From contig JADFNZ010000006.1 of the NCBI GenBank assembly GCA_022563135.1, forward strand, positions 1 through 22,099: a stretch of DNA of 22,099 nt, read 5' to 3'. The DNA comes from Chloroflexota bacterium (GTDB taxonomy: Bacteria; Chloroflexota; Dehalococcoidia; DSTF01; RBG-16-68-14). Position numbers and translations under genes: made by a program. Under the pieces are notes generated by a model. The model saw only the letters and a program-made list of their open reading frames with translations, did not search any database and was not told the origin of the DNA. Shown here one piece after another: positions 1 through 6,324 of this stretch; the first letter of the stretch is position 1; every line of letters begins with the position of its first letter.

Positions 1-626
1 AACTGTGTGCGAATCTGATCATTGTCGCAGGCGCCGATCGCGTCCTCACCATGGACCTGCATTCGGCGCAGATTCAGGGGTATTTCGATATCCCCTTCGA
101 TCATCTGTACGGATCGCCGGCATTCATGGATCATATACTGGCCATGAGCATCCCCGATCTGGTCGTGGTCGCCCCCGATATGGGAGCGGTCAAGCTGGCA
201 GGGTCCTACGCAAAAAAACTCAACGCCTCACTGGCGATTCTGGATAAGCGGAGGTCCCGGCCCAATCAGGCCGCCGTGCACCATGTGATTGGTGACGTCG
301 ACGGGCACGATATTCTTATTATCGATGATATGGTCGACACTGCCGGCACCCTCTGCGCGGGCGCCAAGGCCTTGCGGGAGAGGGGGGCGCAACGCATCTT
401 CGCTGCCTGTATCCATCCCATTCTGTCGGGGGAAGCGGTGCATCGGATCGAAGAATCATCTATTGAAATGCTGGCAGTCAGCGATACAGTCCCGATCCCG
501 GCGGATCGGATGAACGGCAAAATCGAATGTGTCTCGGTGGCTCATCTGTTTGCCCAGGCTATCGAGCGAATCCATATGGAAAAGTCCATCAGCTCCCTGT
601 TTGACTGGAAAATCGTATCGGGGTAA
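1..626 (+). CDS. prs: Ribose-phosphate pyrophosphokinase, 3' part (5' end beyond left edge)
   Basis: Makes PRPP from ribose 5-phosphate and ATP, the precursor for purine, pyrimidine, His and Trp synthesis in the cytoplasm. The frame is open from base 3 with no start, and 207 C-terminal residues are present of the ~310-320 usual for the family. The ATG at 51 is internal: the codons before it already match the family (GADRVLTMDLH). Visible landmarks are the catalytic-region DLHSAQIQG near fragment residue 18, the flexible loop KRR near 82, the PRPP loop DDMVDTAGT near 108-116, and the typical C-terminus SISSLF. It is the only prs in the window and is on the opposite strand from the next dozen or more genes. 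Its GC content and codon choice look lower than the rest of the window. It is followed after 68 nt by a bL25-like start, a common prs neighbour. The assignment is firm; whether this DNA belongs to the same genome as the rest is doubtful. Confidence 0.93.
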   Translation, partial: LCANLIIVAGADRVLTMDLHSAQIQGYFDIPFDHLYGSPAFMDHILAMSIPDLVVVAPDMGAVKLAGSYAKKLNASLAILDKRRSRPNQAAVHHVIGDVDGHDILIIDDMVDTAGTLCAGAKALRERGAQRIFAACIHPILSGEAVHRIEESSIEMLAVSDTVPIPADRMNGKIECVSVAHLFAQAIERIHMEKSISSLFDWKIVSG

Positions 627-694
627 TACGATAACCTGCGGACGGGGCAGCGGTATACTCATGGCATAACAGCGAAAAACGAACGAGGCGGATT

Positions 695-778
695 GTGGCA
701 AAGCAGACGATTATACAGGTCGAGAAACGAACGGAAACGGGCACAGGGCCATCCCGCCGATTTCGGGTGGCAGGATGA
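695..778 (+). pseudogene. Start of a ribosomal protein bL25/Ctc-like gene, cut off
   Basis: A GTG at 695 has a good ribosome binding site (GAGG at 685-688, six bases upstream). It opens a 27-codon frame beginning MAKQTIIQVEKRTETG and containing GPSRRFRVAG, which resembles the N-terminus of bL25 (general stress protein Ctc), the 5S rRNA-binding protein. Full-length bL25/Ctc proteins are about 95-220 residues. Here the frame hits TGA at 776, just where the family normally continues with a Pro-Ala-Val-x-Tyr-Gly motif. prs followed by rplY/ctc is a widespread bacterial gene order, which supports the identification. The break coincides with the loss of the purQ 3' end on the other strand. The family call rests on about 25 residues only. 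Confidence 0.6.
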
Positions 779-895
779 CGTGGTCAGCTACGATGGTCTG
801 GTGGATCTTACCACCGAGGACGGAGCGAGGATCAGCGGCAGCATGGTGGTCCAGGCGAACCGCTTGACGGGGAGCGTAGCGGCGAACCTGGGCCA
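776..895. other. Unassigned segment between two truncated genes (probable junction)
   Basis: These ~120 bases lie between the last recognisable bL25 codon (about 775) and the last recognisable PurQ codon (about 896). On the minus strand they encode the 35-residue tail of the purQ reading frame, which does not look like PurQ. On the plus strand one frame is open and reads like ordinary protein (for example [19 protein letters not shown]), but I do not recognise it. No repeat, insertion-sequence end or RNA gene is visible. Confidence 0.45.
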
Positions 896-1330
896 TCCCT
901 CCCCGTGGGCGATGGGAATACGCAGCACCCGGCCTTCGACGGCGGCGTTCGTGAAGACCGTCGAGCCGCTCTCGACGCGGATGTTTACCCACTGGCAGCG
1001 GAACTGGAGGTGGTCGTTGCGCATGAGCACGCCGGGCAGCAGCCCCGCCTCGCAGAGGATCTGGAAGCCGTTGCAGATGCCGATCACCGGCCGCCCCGCC
1101 TGCGCATGGCGCGCGACGGCCTCCATGACAGGCGAGAAGCGGGCGATAGCGCCGCAGCGCAGGTAGTCGCCGTAGGAGAAGCCGCCCGGCAGGACGATGC
1201 AATCGTACGTGGAGAGGTCCGCCGTCTGGTGCCAGACGAGGTCCGCTTCCTGGCCCAGCAGGTCGCGGAGGACGTAGTGGCAGTCGCGGTCGCTCCAGGT
1301 GCCGGGGAAGACGAGGACAGCGAAGCGCAT
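788..1330 (-). CDS. purQ: Phosphoribosylformylglycinamidine synthase, glutaminase subunit, C-terminus replaced
   Basis: PurQ supplies ammonia from glutamine to PurL for the fourth step of purine synthesis. Residues 1-145 fit the family closely: class I glutamine amidotransferase core, [20 protein letters not shown] at ~48-67, nucleophile Cys86 in GICNGFQ, and IPIAHGEG ending at 145. The remaining 35 residues bear no resemblance to PurQ, and the total of 180 residues is short of the usual ~220-235. The missing part includes the MPHPER motif that carries the catalytic His and Glu, so this product should be inactive as glutaminase. ATG at 1330 with GGAGAG just upstream. It lies 55 nt downstream of pgpH. 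Other pur genes are in the window but not adjacent. The truncation meets a truncated gene from the other strand, suggesting a chimera or breakpoint rather than a natural variant. Confidence 0.88.
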   Translation of the reverse strand: MRFAVLVFPGTWSDRDCHYVLRDLLGQEADLVWHQTADLSTYDCIVLPGGFSYGDYLRCGAIARFSPVMEAVARHAQAGRPVIGICNGFQILCEAGLLPGVLMRNDHLQFRCQWVNIRVESGSTVFTNAAVEGRVLRIPIAHGEGWPRFAATLPVKRFAWTTMLPLILAPSSVVRSTRPS

Positions 1331-1385
1331 GCTCTCTCCAGATTGGGGCTACGTCCGCCCCTAATTATATGTGCGGCTCGCTCTG

Positions 1386-3581
1386 TCAGGTAGAGCGGCG
1401 TCCCTGCGAAGGCGCGGGAGGCACCTCAGGAAGGGGCGGCTGGACGGCCGACCTCCTTCCCGGCCGAAAACGGCCGATCAGCGCCCGCCGCTCACGCGCC
1501 GTCGGCTCCGGGTACTCGATGCGCGGATGGTAGACGCCGCGCATCGTCTGCTTGAACGAGGTGGCGATGGTGCGGATGTCGCGCAGCGTGAGGTCGCACT
1601 CGTCCAGCTCCCCTTCCGCCAGCCGCTCCGCGACGATCTCCTCCACGATGGCGTCGATCCGCTCCGGAGAGCGGTCGGCGCTGGCGCGCACCATCGCCTC
1701 AGTGGAGTCTGCCATCATGACGATGGCCGTCTCGCGGCTCTGCGGTCTGGGGCCCGGGTAGCGGAACGCGGCCTGGTCCACGTTCGGGTTGTCCTGGCTC
1801 GCCAGGCGATAGAAGTAGGGGATCAGGCGCGTGCCGTGGTGCTCCGGAATGAAGTCCCGAACTCGCGCGGGAAGGCCGTGGGTGCGGGCGAGCTCCTGGC
1901 CGGCGACGACGTGTTGGCCGATAATGCGGGCGCTCACCTTAGGGTCCATGCCGTCGTGCGGATTATCGCCGGCCATCTGGTTCTCCACGTAGTAGCCGGG
2001 CTGGAGCAGCTTGCCGATGTCGTGATAGTAGCAGCCGACGCGCACGAGCAGCGCGTCCGCGCCCACGAGATCGGCGGCGCGTTCGGCCAGGTTGCCGACG
2101 ATGATGCTGTGGTGGAAGGTGCCGGAGGCCTCGTCCTGCATCCGGCGCAGGAGGGGCGCGTTGAGCTGCGAGAGCTCCATGAGCTGGACGCGCGTGGTGA
2201 TGCCGAAGAGCATGCCGACGGCGGTGAGCGAGCCGGCGGTGATGAGGCCGCTCCCGAGCCCGCTCGCCGCCGCTGCCGCGGTCATCCACGCCGCATCGAG
2301 CGCTTGCCGGTCCGGTTCCAGTAGCCAGAGCGCGAAGAGCGTGGCGAGGGCAATGCCGCCCACCAGTACGCCGCCTGCCAGGTAGTGGTTGGTCCGTTCC
2401 GCACGGTGCACGGCGAAGACGCCGATCATGCCGCCCAGGCCGTAGACGGTGAGCACGCGCGCCGCATCGAGTGGCTGGATCGCCTCGACCAGTGAGAGGT
2501 CCGGCAAGGAGACGACGGCGAAAGACATGAGCGCGGCTTGCACCATGCTGATCACGATCGCCAGGCGCGTCTCGAGGAGCGTGGCCACGAGCATAGGCGA
2601 CGCCGCCAGCGGGAGGAAGTAGGCGAGGAAGCGGCGTTCGTCATCCGGCAGCACGAGCGAGAAGTACAATTTCGCGACGAGCACCGGCACGGCGATGAGG
2701 ACGGTGAGCAGGAGGAGGTTGCGGATGGACGTGACGGCCTGCGGCGGGAAGAGCCACAGGTAGATCGTGAGCAGCAGGGCCGCCAGCAAGGCGATCAGGC
2801 CGGCCGCCGCGAGCCGGTCTCCCTCCACGACCGGCGTCAGTAAGCCGACCTCCTCGAGCACTTCCAACGTCGTCGCATCGAAGCGCCGGTTCTCCTCAAT
2901 GATCACCTGGTTCCGCGCGATGCTCTGCTGGACAGGCTCCACGCTCTGCCTCGCAGTGTCCTGCTGGAGCTTCGTCGCTTCCTCGTCGACGACGAGCGTG
3001 GCGACGAGGAGCGGGCGGATGAGGTCGTCCACGAAGTTCGCCTCGGTCGCGGAGAGGTCAGGGCTGATCTGGGCCAGCAGGTCGTCTCGGTGGGCCGCTT
3101 CCTCGTCCGGCCGGATCTCCTCGCTTAATCCGCGCTCCAGCACCTCGCCTGCCTCCTGAGCGACGCGGTTCCAGCGCTCCTCCGAAAGGGCGAGCACCGT
3201 GTCGATGCTCGTGCGGGAGAGGCCGGCGAGGCTCTGGACGCCGAGGAGCTGCGCGCGTTTCGCGGCGTCATCCAGGGTCGCGTTGTCCCGCACCTGAGCG
3301 ATGCTGATCGTCGCCGCGGCGAGTGTGGCGAGCTGATCCACCCGCACGTCGGGATCGATCTCGAGCACGTCCGGCACGGCACGGGCGGCCGCCTCGCGCG
3401 CCTGCTCTGTCAGGATGGCGCTCTCGAACGTCTCGTCACGGGGCGAGTGGATCGTGTGGGAGGCGATGTCGCCTTCTTGTGCGCGGAGCTGGCGCGGGAA
3501 GATGGGGAAGAGCGCTAAGAAGAGCGCCCCCGTCAAGAACACGCCGAACAGGAGCACCCGCGCAGGCGTCAGCGACCGCAC
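1386..3581 (-). CDS. pgpH: 7TM-HD cyclic-di-AMP phosphodiesterase (PgpH/YqfF family)
   Basis: Membrane-bound HD-domain phosphodiesterase; characterised members hydrolyse the second messenger c-di-AMP. Order from the chosen start: one N-terminal membrane helix (~10-27), an extracytoplasmic 7TMR-HDED region (~30-255) with a long alpha-helical part, seven predicted helices (~260-465), and a cytoplasmic HD domain (~485-680). Metal-site motifs are FHHSIIVGNLAE (~489-500), YYHDIGKL (His-Asp at ~520-521) and PEHHGT (~579-584). The frame opens with a TTG at 3611, but the GTG at 3581 is preferred because a strong TGGAGGG lies four bases before it while the TTG has no such site. Length is normal. A Pro/Arg-rich tail ends the protein. 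The order rpsU-yqeY-pgpH is a known arrangement, but phoH and ybeY, frequent partners of this gene, are not next to it here. Confidence 0.9.
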   Translation of the reverse strand: MRSLTPARVLLFGVFLTGALFLALFPIFPRQLRAQEGDIASHTIHSPRDETFESAILTEQAREAAARAVPDVLEIDPDVRVDQLATLAAATISIAQVRDNATLDDAAKRAQLLGVQSLAGLSRTSIDTVLALSEERWNRVAQEAGEVLERGLSEEIRPDEEAAHRDDLLAQISPDLSATEANFVDDLIRPLLVATLVVDEEATKLQQDTARQSVEPVQQSIARNQVIIEENRRFDATTLEVLEEVGLLTPVVEGDRLAAAGLIALLAALLLTIYLWLFPPQAVTSIRNLLLLTVLIAVPVLVAKLYFSLVLPDDERRFLAYFLPLAASPMLVATLLETRLAIVISMVQAALMSFAVVSLPDLSLVEAIQPLDAARVLTVYGLGGMIGVFAVHRAERTNHYLAGGVLVGGIALATLFALWLLEPDRQALDAAWMTAAAAASGLGSGLITAGSLTAVGMLFGITTRVQLMELSQLNAPLLRRMQDEASGTFHHSIIVGNLAERAADLVGADALLVRVGCYYHDIGKLLQPGYYVENQMAGDNPHDGMDPKVSARIIGQHVVAGQELARTHGLPARVRDFIPEHHGTRLIPYFYRLASQDNPNVDQAAFRYPGPRPQSRETAIVMMADSTEAMVRASADRSPERIDAIVEEIVAERLAEGELDECDLTLRDIRTIATSFKQTMRGVYHPRIEYPEPTARERRALIGRFRPGRRSAVQPPLPEVPPAPSQGRRST

Positions 3582-3648
3582 AGAACCCTCCAGATCATGC
3601 TCTTCGCCCAATCATAGCAGAAGGCGTCGTGAGCGCGAAGATTAGGGC

Positions 3649-4098
3649 TCAGGCGTCCGCGAGCAGGCCGCGGACGATCTCGTTCACTTCACGGCCGTCG
3701 GCACGGCCCCGGAACCGTTGCATGAGCACAGGCATCACCTTGCCCAGGTCAGACGGGCCGCTCGCGCCCGTCTCCTGAATCGCCTGGCGAGCCGACTCCG
3801 TGATCTCCTCGCGCGAGACCTGCTCTGGGAGATAGCCGGAGAGGATGGCGAGCTCCGCCGCCTCCTTCTCTGCCAGGTCCGTTCGCTCGGCCTTGCGGAA
3901 CTCCTCGATGCTCTCGCGGCGCTGCTTCGCCTCTTTCGCCAGGACGGCTAGGGTAGCGGGCTCATCCAGCTCCTCGCCGGAGGCGATCTCCGCGTTGTGG
4001 AGCGCTGCGAGCGCCATGCGCAGCACATCGCGGCGTAGCTCCTCGCGCTGAAGCATCGCCTCCTTGAGGTCCACTCTGAGCTGCTGTTTCAGGGACAC
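3649..4098 (-). CDS. yqeY: GatB/YqeY domain protein
   Basis: Cytoplasmic protein of 149 residues, the usual family length. It shares the domain found at the C-terminus of the GatB subunit of tRNA-dependent amidotransferase; stand-alone YqeY proteins are thought to bind tRNA-related substrates, but the exact role is unsettled. Landmarks are KQQLRVDLKEAML at the N-terminus, LAVLAKEAKQRRESIEEF in the middle, LPEQVSREEI, and the C-terminal GRADGREVNEIVRGLL. The frame is open well upstream, but family alignment places the start at the GTG at 4098. There is no clear ribosome binding site, so the start is by homology only. It sits 34 nt after rpsU and 67 nt before pgpH, a common grouping that suggests one transcript. 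Confidence 0.9.
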   Translation of the reverse strand: MSLKQQLRVDLKEAMLQREELRRDVLRMALAALHNAEIASGEELDEPATLAVLAKEAKQRRESIEEFRKAERTDLAEKEAAELAILSGYLPEQVSREEITESARQAIQETGASGPSDLGKVMPVLMQRFRGRADGREVNEIVRGLLADA

Positions 4099-4132
4099 GT
4101 TCGTGTGGGAGAGGATTCCCGGCCGGGCGGCC

Positions 4133-4318
4133 CTATCGCGGGCTCCGCAGGGATTTGCGGCGTTTCGCGGCGGCCTTCCGCTTGCGCTTGACGCTGGGCT
4201 TCTCGTAGTGTCCGCGGCGGCGCGCCTCTGAGAGGATGCCGGCCTGCTGCACACGCTTCGTAAAGCGCCTCAGCGCGGCGTCCAGCGACTCATGTTCACC
4301 TACAATGACTTCTGCCAA
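4133..4318 (-). CDS. rpsU: Small ribosomal subunit protein bS21
   Basis: Basic 61-residue protein of the 30S subunit that sits near the 3' end of 16S rRNA and helps initiation. The N-terminal half ([18 protein letters not shown]) and the motif [18 protein letters not shown] match the family, and the tail is Arg/Lys-rich. The start is a TTG at 4318, with AAAGG eleven bases upstream; no ATG or GTG fits the conserved N-terminus. First gene of the apparent rpsU-yqeY-pgpH-purQ series. Confidence 0.95.
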   Translation of the reverse strand: MAEVIVGEHESLDAALRRFTKRVQQAGILSEARRRGHYEKPSVKRKRKAAAKRRKSLRSPR

Positions 4319-4376
4319 GGATATCGCGACCTTTCTTGAGTGTGCTGCCTTAGTGTACTTGTGTTTGCCGGGTCGT

Positions 4377-5894
4377 TCAAGGAAGCTCTACAGCCGTGCC
4401 TGCGATCCAGAGTCGCTCGACGCGGATCCGGCGTAGCTCGCCGGCGGAGGCGCTCACCGGATCGGCGGAGAGCAGCATGAGATCGCCCTGGCGGCCCGTT
4501 CGAACGACGCCGCGTTCGGGCTCCAGGAAGGCCGCTTGGGCCGCATCCGCCGTCCACCAGCGCAGGCCGTCTTCAACCACGACGGCCTGCTCCGGCGCGA
4601 TCGGGCGGCCGGCGGCGGTGCGGCGGTCGATCGCGGCTGCTACTGCGGAGAGCGGCGCGGGCTCGGTCACCGGCGCGTCGGAACCGGCGGCGAGGGTGAC
4701 GCCCGCTTCCTGCAGCGTACGGAAGGCGTAGAGCGCCGGCTGCTCGCCCGGCGGCACGAGCTGGAGGTAACGCTCGCCGCGCTCCCGCAGGAACGACGGC
4801 TGGCTGACGACGATGACGCCTAGCCCCGCCAGCCTGCGGGCCAGCCCCGGGGGCAGTACGCTACAGTGCTCGATGCGATGCCGGTGTTCGTCTCGCGGGC
4901 GGCGCTCGAGCGCCTGCTCGATCGCGGCGGTAGCCGCTGCCACGGCCCGCGGGCCAACGGCGTGGATCGCCACCTGGCGGCCGGCTTCGTGCGCCGTTCG
5001 GACCTGCGCGGCGAGCCCATCCTCGTCCGGCGAGAGCTCGTCTCCCAGTTCGTGGAGCATGATCTTCACCGGCCCGCGTCGCAGGCGGCCGCCCGCGCCG
5101 TGCTCCGGCAGCTCGCCTAGGTGCTCGAACCCCTCCATCAGCACGACGCTGAGCGGGAGCGCGCCGTCCGCGATGAGCCGCTCGAAGAGCTGCCACTCCG
5201 CGCGGCCGTTGTGGTGGCCGGCGTCCTGGATGCAGCTCACGCCTGCTCGCAGGAAGTCGCCGGCCGCCTGTCGCACGCTCGCGATGAGCTCCTCGTATGC
5301 TATGGCCGGTATCCGCGCATCGATGAGCCGCTCCATGCCGAGCAGCACGCCGTTCGGCTCACCGGAGGGGATCTCGCGTTCGATGACGCCGCCCGGCGGC
5401 TCCTCGCTGGTTGAATCGATGCCGAGGGCGTGCAGGGCTGCCGTGTTCAGGACGCTGGCGTGGCCGCTGCCGTGGATGAGCCGCACCGGGTGGCCGGGAG
5501 TAATGGCGTCGAGGTCGTGCCGGTTCGGGTGGCGGTTTTCCGCCAGCGACGTCTCCTCGTAGCCAAAGGCGCGGATCCACTCGTCGGCCAGCGTGGCGGC
5601 AGCCTGCGTGCGCAGGGCTTGCTGGATGTCCGCGATGGAGCGGGCCGTCCGGCAATCGACCGCCCGCAGGCTTGCGGCGTACGCGAGGAGGTGGCAGTGG
5701 GCGTCGATGAAGGCGGGGAGGAGAGCGCCGCCCCTACAGTTGAAGCGTTCGGCGTCCGTCGAGACCGCCGTGGAAACCTGCGCCAGCTCTCCAACGGCGG
5801 CGATGCGACCGTCGCGAACGGCCACGGCCTCGGCGCGCGGCCGGTCGCGGTCGAACGTGAGCACGCGCGCGTTGTGGAGGATGAGGGCGGTCAT
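4377..5894 (-). CDS. Amidohydrolase of the YtcJ / amidohydrolase-3 family
   Basis: Cytoplasmic metal-dependent hydrolase of 505 residues; the substrate cannot be read from sequence. Members of this family hydrolyse amide or ester bonds of varied small molecules. The N-terminal small beta domain (1-~60) leads into the barrel with DAHCHL (His66, His68 metal ligands). Then come GPVKIML with Lys277, AIHAVG with His311, HRIEHC with His343, and [11 protein letters not shown] with Asp406: the full ligand set expected. The C-terminus returns to the small domain ([13 protein letters not shown]). ATG at 5894 without a clear ribosome binding site. It is separated from the electron-transfer operon by a 63-nt gap holding a GC stem-loop, and ends 58 nt before rpsU, so it is probably its own unit or a read-through gene. 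Annotations such as cytosine deaminase-like or D-aminoacylase-like would be over-specific. Confidence 0.88.
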   Translation of the reverse strand: MTALILHNARVLTFDRDRPRAEAVAVRDGRIAAVGELAQVSTAVSTDAERFNCRGGALLPAFIDAHCHLLAYAASLRAVDCRTARSIADIQQALRTQAAATLADEWIRAFGYEETSLAENRHPNRHDLDAITPGHPVRLIHGSGHASVLNTAALHALGIDSTSEEPPGGVIEREIPSGEPNGVLLGMERLIDARIPAIAYEELIASVRQAAGDFLRAGVSCIQDAGHHNGRAEWQLFERLIADGALPLSVVLMEGFEHLGELPEHGAGGRLRRGPVKIMLHELGDELSPDEDGLAAQVRTAHEAGRQVAIHAVGPRAVAAATAAIEQALERRPRDEHRHRIEHCSVLPPGLARRLAGLGVIVVSQPSFLRERGERYLQLVPPGEQPALYAFRTLQEAGVTLAAGSDAPVTEPAPLSAVAAAIDRRTAAGRPIAPEQAVVVEDGLRWWTADAAQAAFLEPERGVVRTGRQGDLMLLSADPVSASAGELRRIRVERLWIAGTAVELP

Positions 5895-5905
5895 GGAGAT
5901 GGAGA

Positions 5906-5931
5906 GCGGCCGCCCCGTTCGGGATGGCCGC
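5906..5931 (-). terminator. GC-rich stem-loop after the electron-transfer operon
   Basis: GCGGCC at 5906-5911 pairs with GGCCGC at 5926-5931, and inside the loop CCCG pairs with CGGG. It lies between the last mini-protein gene (ends 5958) and the amidohydrolase start (5894). No U-run follows on the minus strand, so intrinsic termination is uncertain. Confidence 0.3.
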
Positions 5932-5957
5932 GGGCTTGCAAGGTTGCTGGCCGCCGG

Positions 5958-6101
5958 TTAGTCCGCGGAGGGGAGGACCTTCGGCTGCATGAGCTGCATC
6001 GCGACGCCGCAGCACTCCACTTCGCCGTCGCCCGGCTTGATGCAGAGCACCTCTGAGCTGCACTTCTCGCACTGAAACCGCTTGCCAAGCTGGTTCGCCA
6101 T
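5958..6101 (-). CDS. Desulforedoxin-like mini-protein 1 (CxxC...CC)
   Basis: A 47-residue cytoplasmic protein starting MANQLGKRFQCEKC. Cysteines are spaced C-x2-C-x15-C-C, the pattern of desulforedoxin and of the N-terminal domain of desulfoferrodoxin, which bind one iron (or zinc) through four Cys. An extra Cys lies within the loop (EVLCIKPG). The ATG at 6101 is chosen because GGGAGG lies seven bases upstream and because the paralogue next door aligns from the same point; the longer open frame upstream is not supported. It follows its paralogue by 16 nt at the end of the cytochrome operon. Function is unknown; it could be a rubredoxin-like electron carrier or a zinc-ribbon regulator. Confidence 0.78.
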   Translation of the reverse strand: MANQLGKRFQCEKCSSEVLCIKPGDGEVECCGVAMQLMQPKVLPSAD

Positions 6102-6117
6102 GGCGTACCTCCCGTGC

Positions 6118-6237
6118 CTACTGCTTCTGTTCCATGGGCTGGCTGCAGCAGGTGAGCTGGCCATCGCCGCCCTTGGTGACGATCATCTCGGTGTTGCACT
6201 TCGAGCACTGGTACCGCTTGCCTACCTGGTTCGCCAA
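6118..6237 (-). CDS. Desulforedoxin-like mini-protein 2 (CxxC...CC)
   Basis: A 39-residue paralogue of the next gene, with sequence LANQVGKRYQCSKC at the start and GGDGQLTCC in the middle; the Cys spacing is the same C-x2-C-x15-C-C. Start chosen at TTG 6237, with GGAG eight bases upstream and alignment to the paralogue's MANQLGKR. An upstream in-frame ATG at 6300 would add 21 unrelated residues. It lies 87 nt downstream of the cytochrome c/cupredoxin gene. The pair probably arose by tandem duplication. Metal content (Fe or Zn) cannot be told from sequence. Confidence 0.75.
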   Translation of the reverse strand: MANQVGKRYQCSKCNTEMIVTKGGDGQLTCCSQPMEQKQ

Positions 6238-6257
6238 TGTCCGCTCCTGACGATTGC

Positions 6258-6285
6258 TACGGGACGCGCCTGAGGCCGTCCCGTA
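6258..6285 (-). terminator. Inverted repeat between cupredoxin gene and mini-proteins
   Basis: TACGGGAC at 6258-6265 pairs exactly with GTCCCGTA at 6278-6285 around a 12-nt loop. It sits downstream of the stop codon of the cytochrome c/cupredoxin gene. No T-run follows, so it may be a weak terminator, an attenuator or an mRNA-stabilising hairpin that reduces expression of the two downstream genes. Confidence 0.35.
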
Positions 6286-6324
6286 CGTGAGTCTAGCCAA
6301 CGCCGTTCGAGGGCGTCAAGCGGC

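Noticed and set aside
51..626. ATG at 51 as the prs start
   Set aside because: The codons before it are in frame and family-like, so the gene simply begins outside the window.
1371..2324. Long plus-strand frame (317 codons) opposite pgpH
   Set aside because: Antisense shadow caused by high GC; its Arg/Ala/Val-rich translation has no family features, and the minus strand encodes a clear PgpH.
3582..3611. TTG start of pgpH at 3611
   Set aside because: No ribosome binding site; the GTG at 3581 has TGGAGGG at suitable spacing.
4099..4254. N-terminal extension of the YqeY frame upstream of 4098
   Set aside because: Overlaps rpsU and does not resemble the family, which begins at the GTG at 4098.
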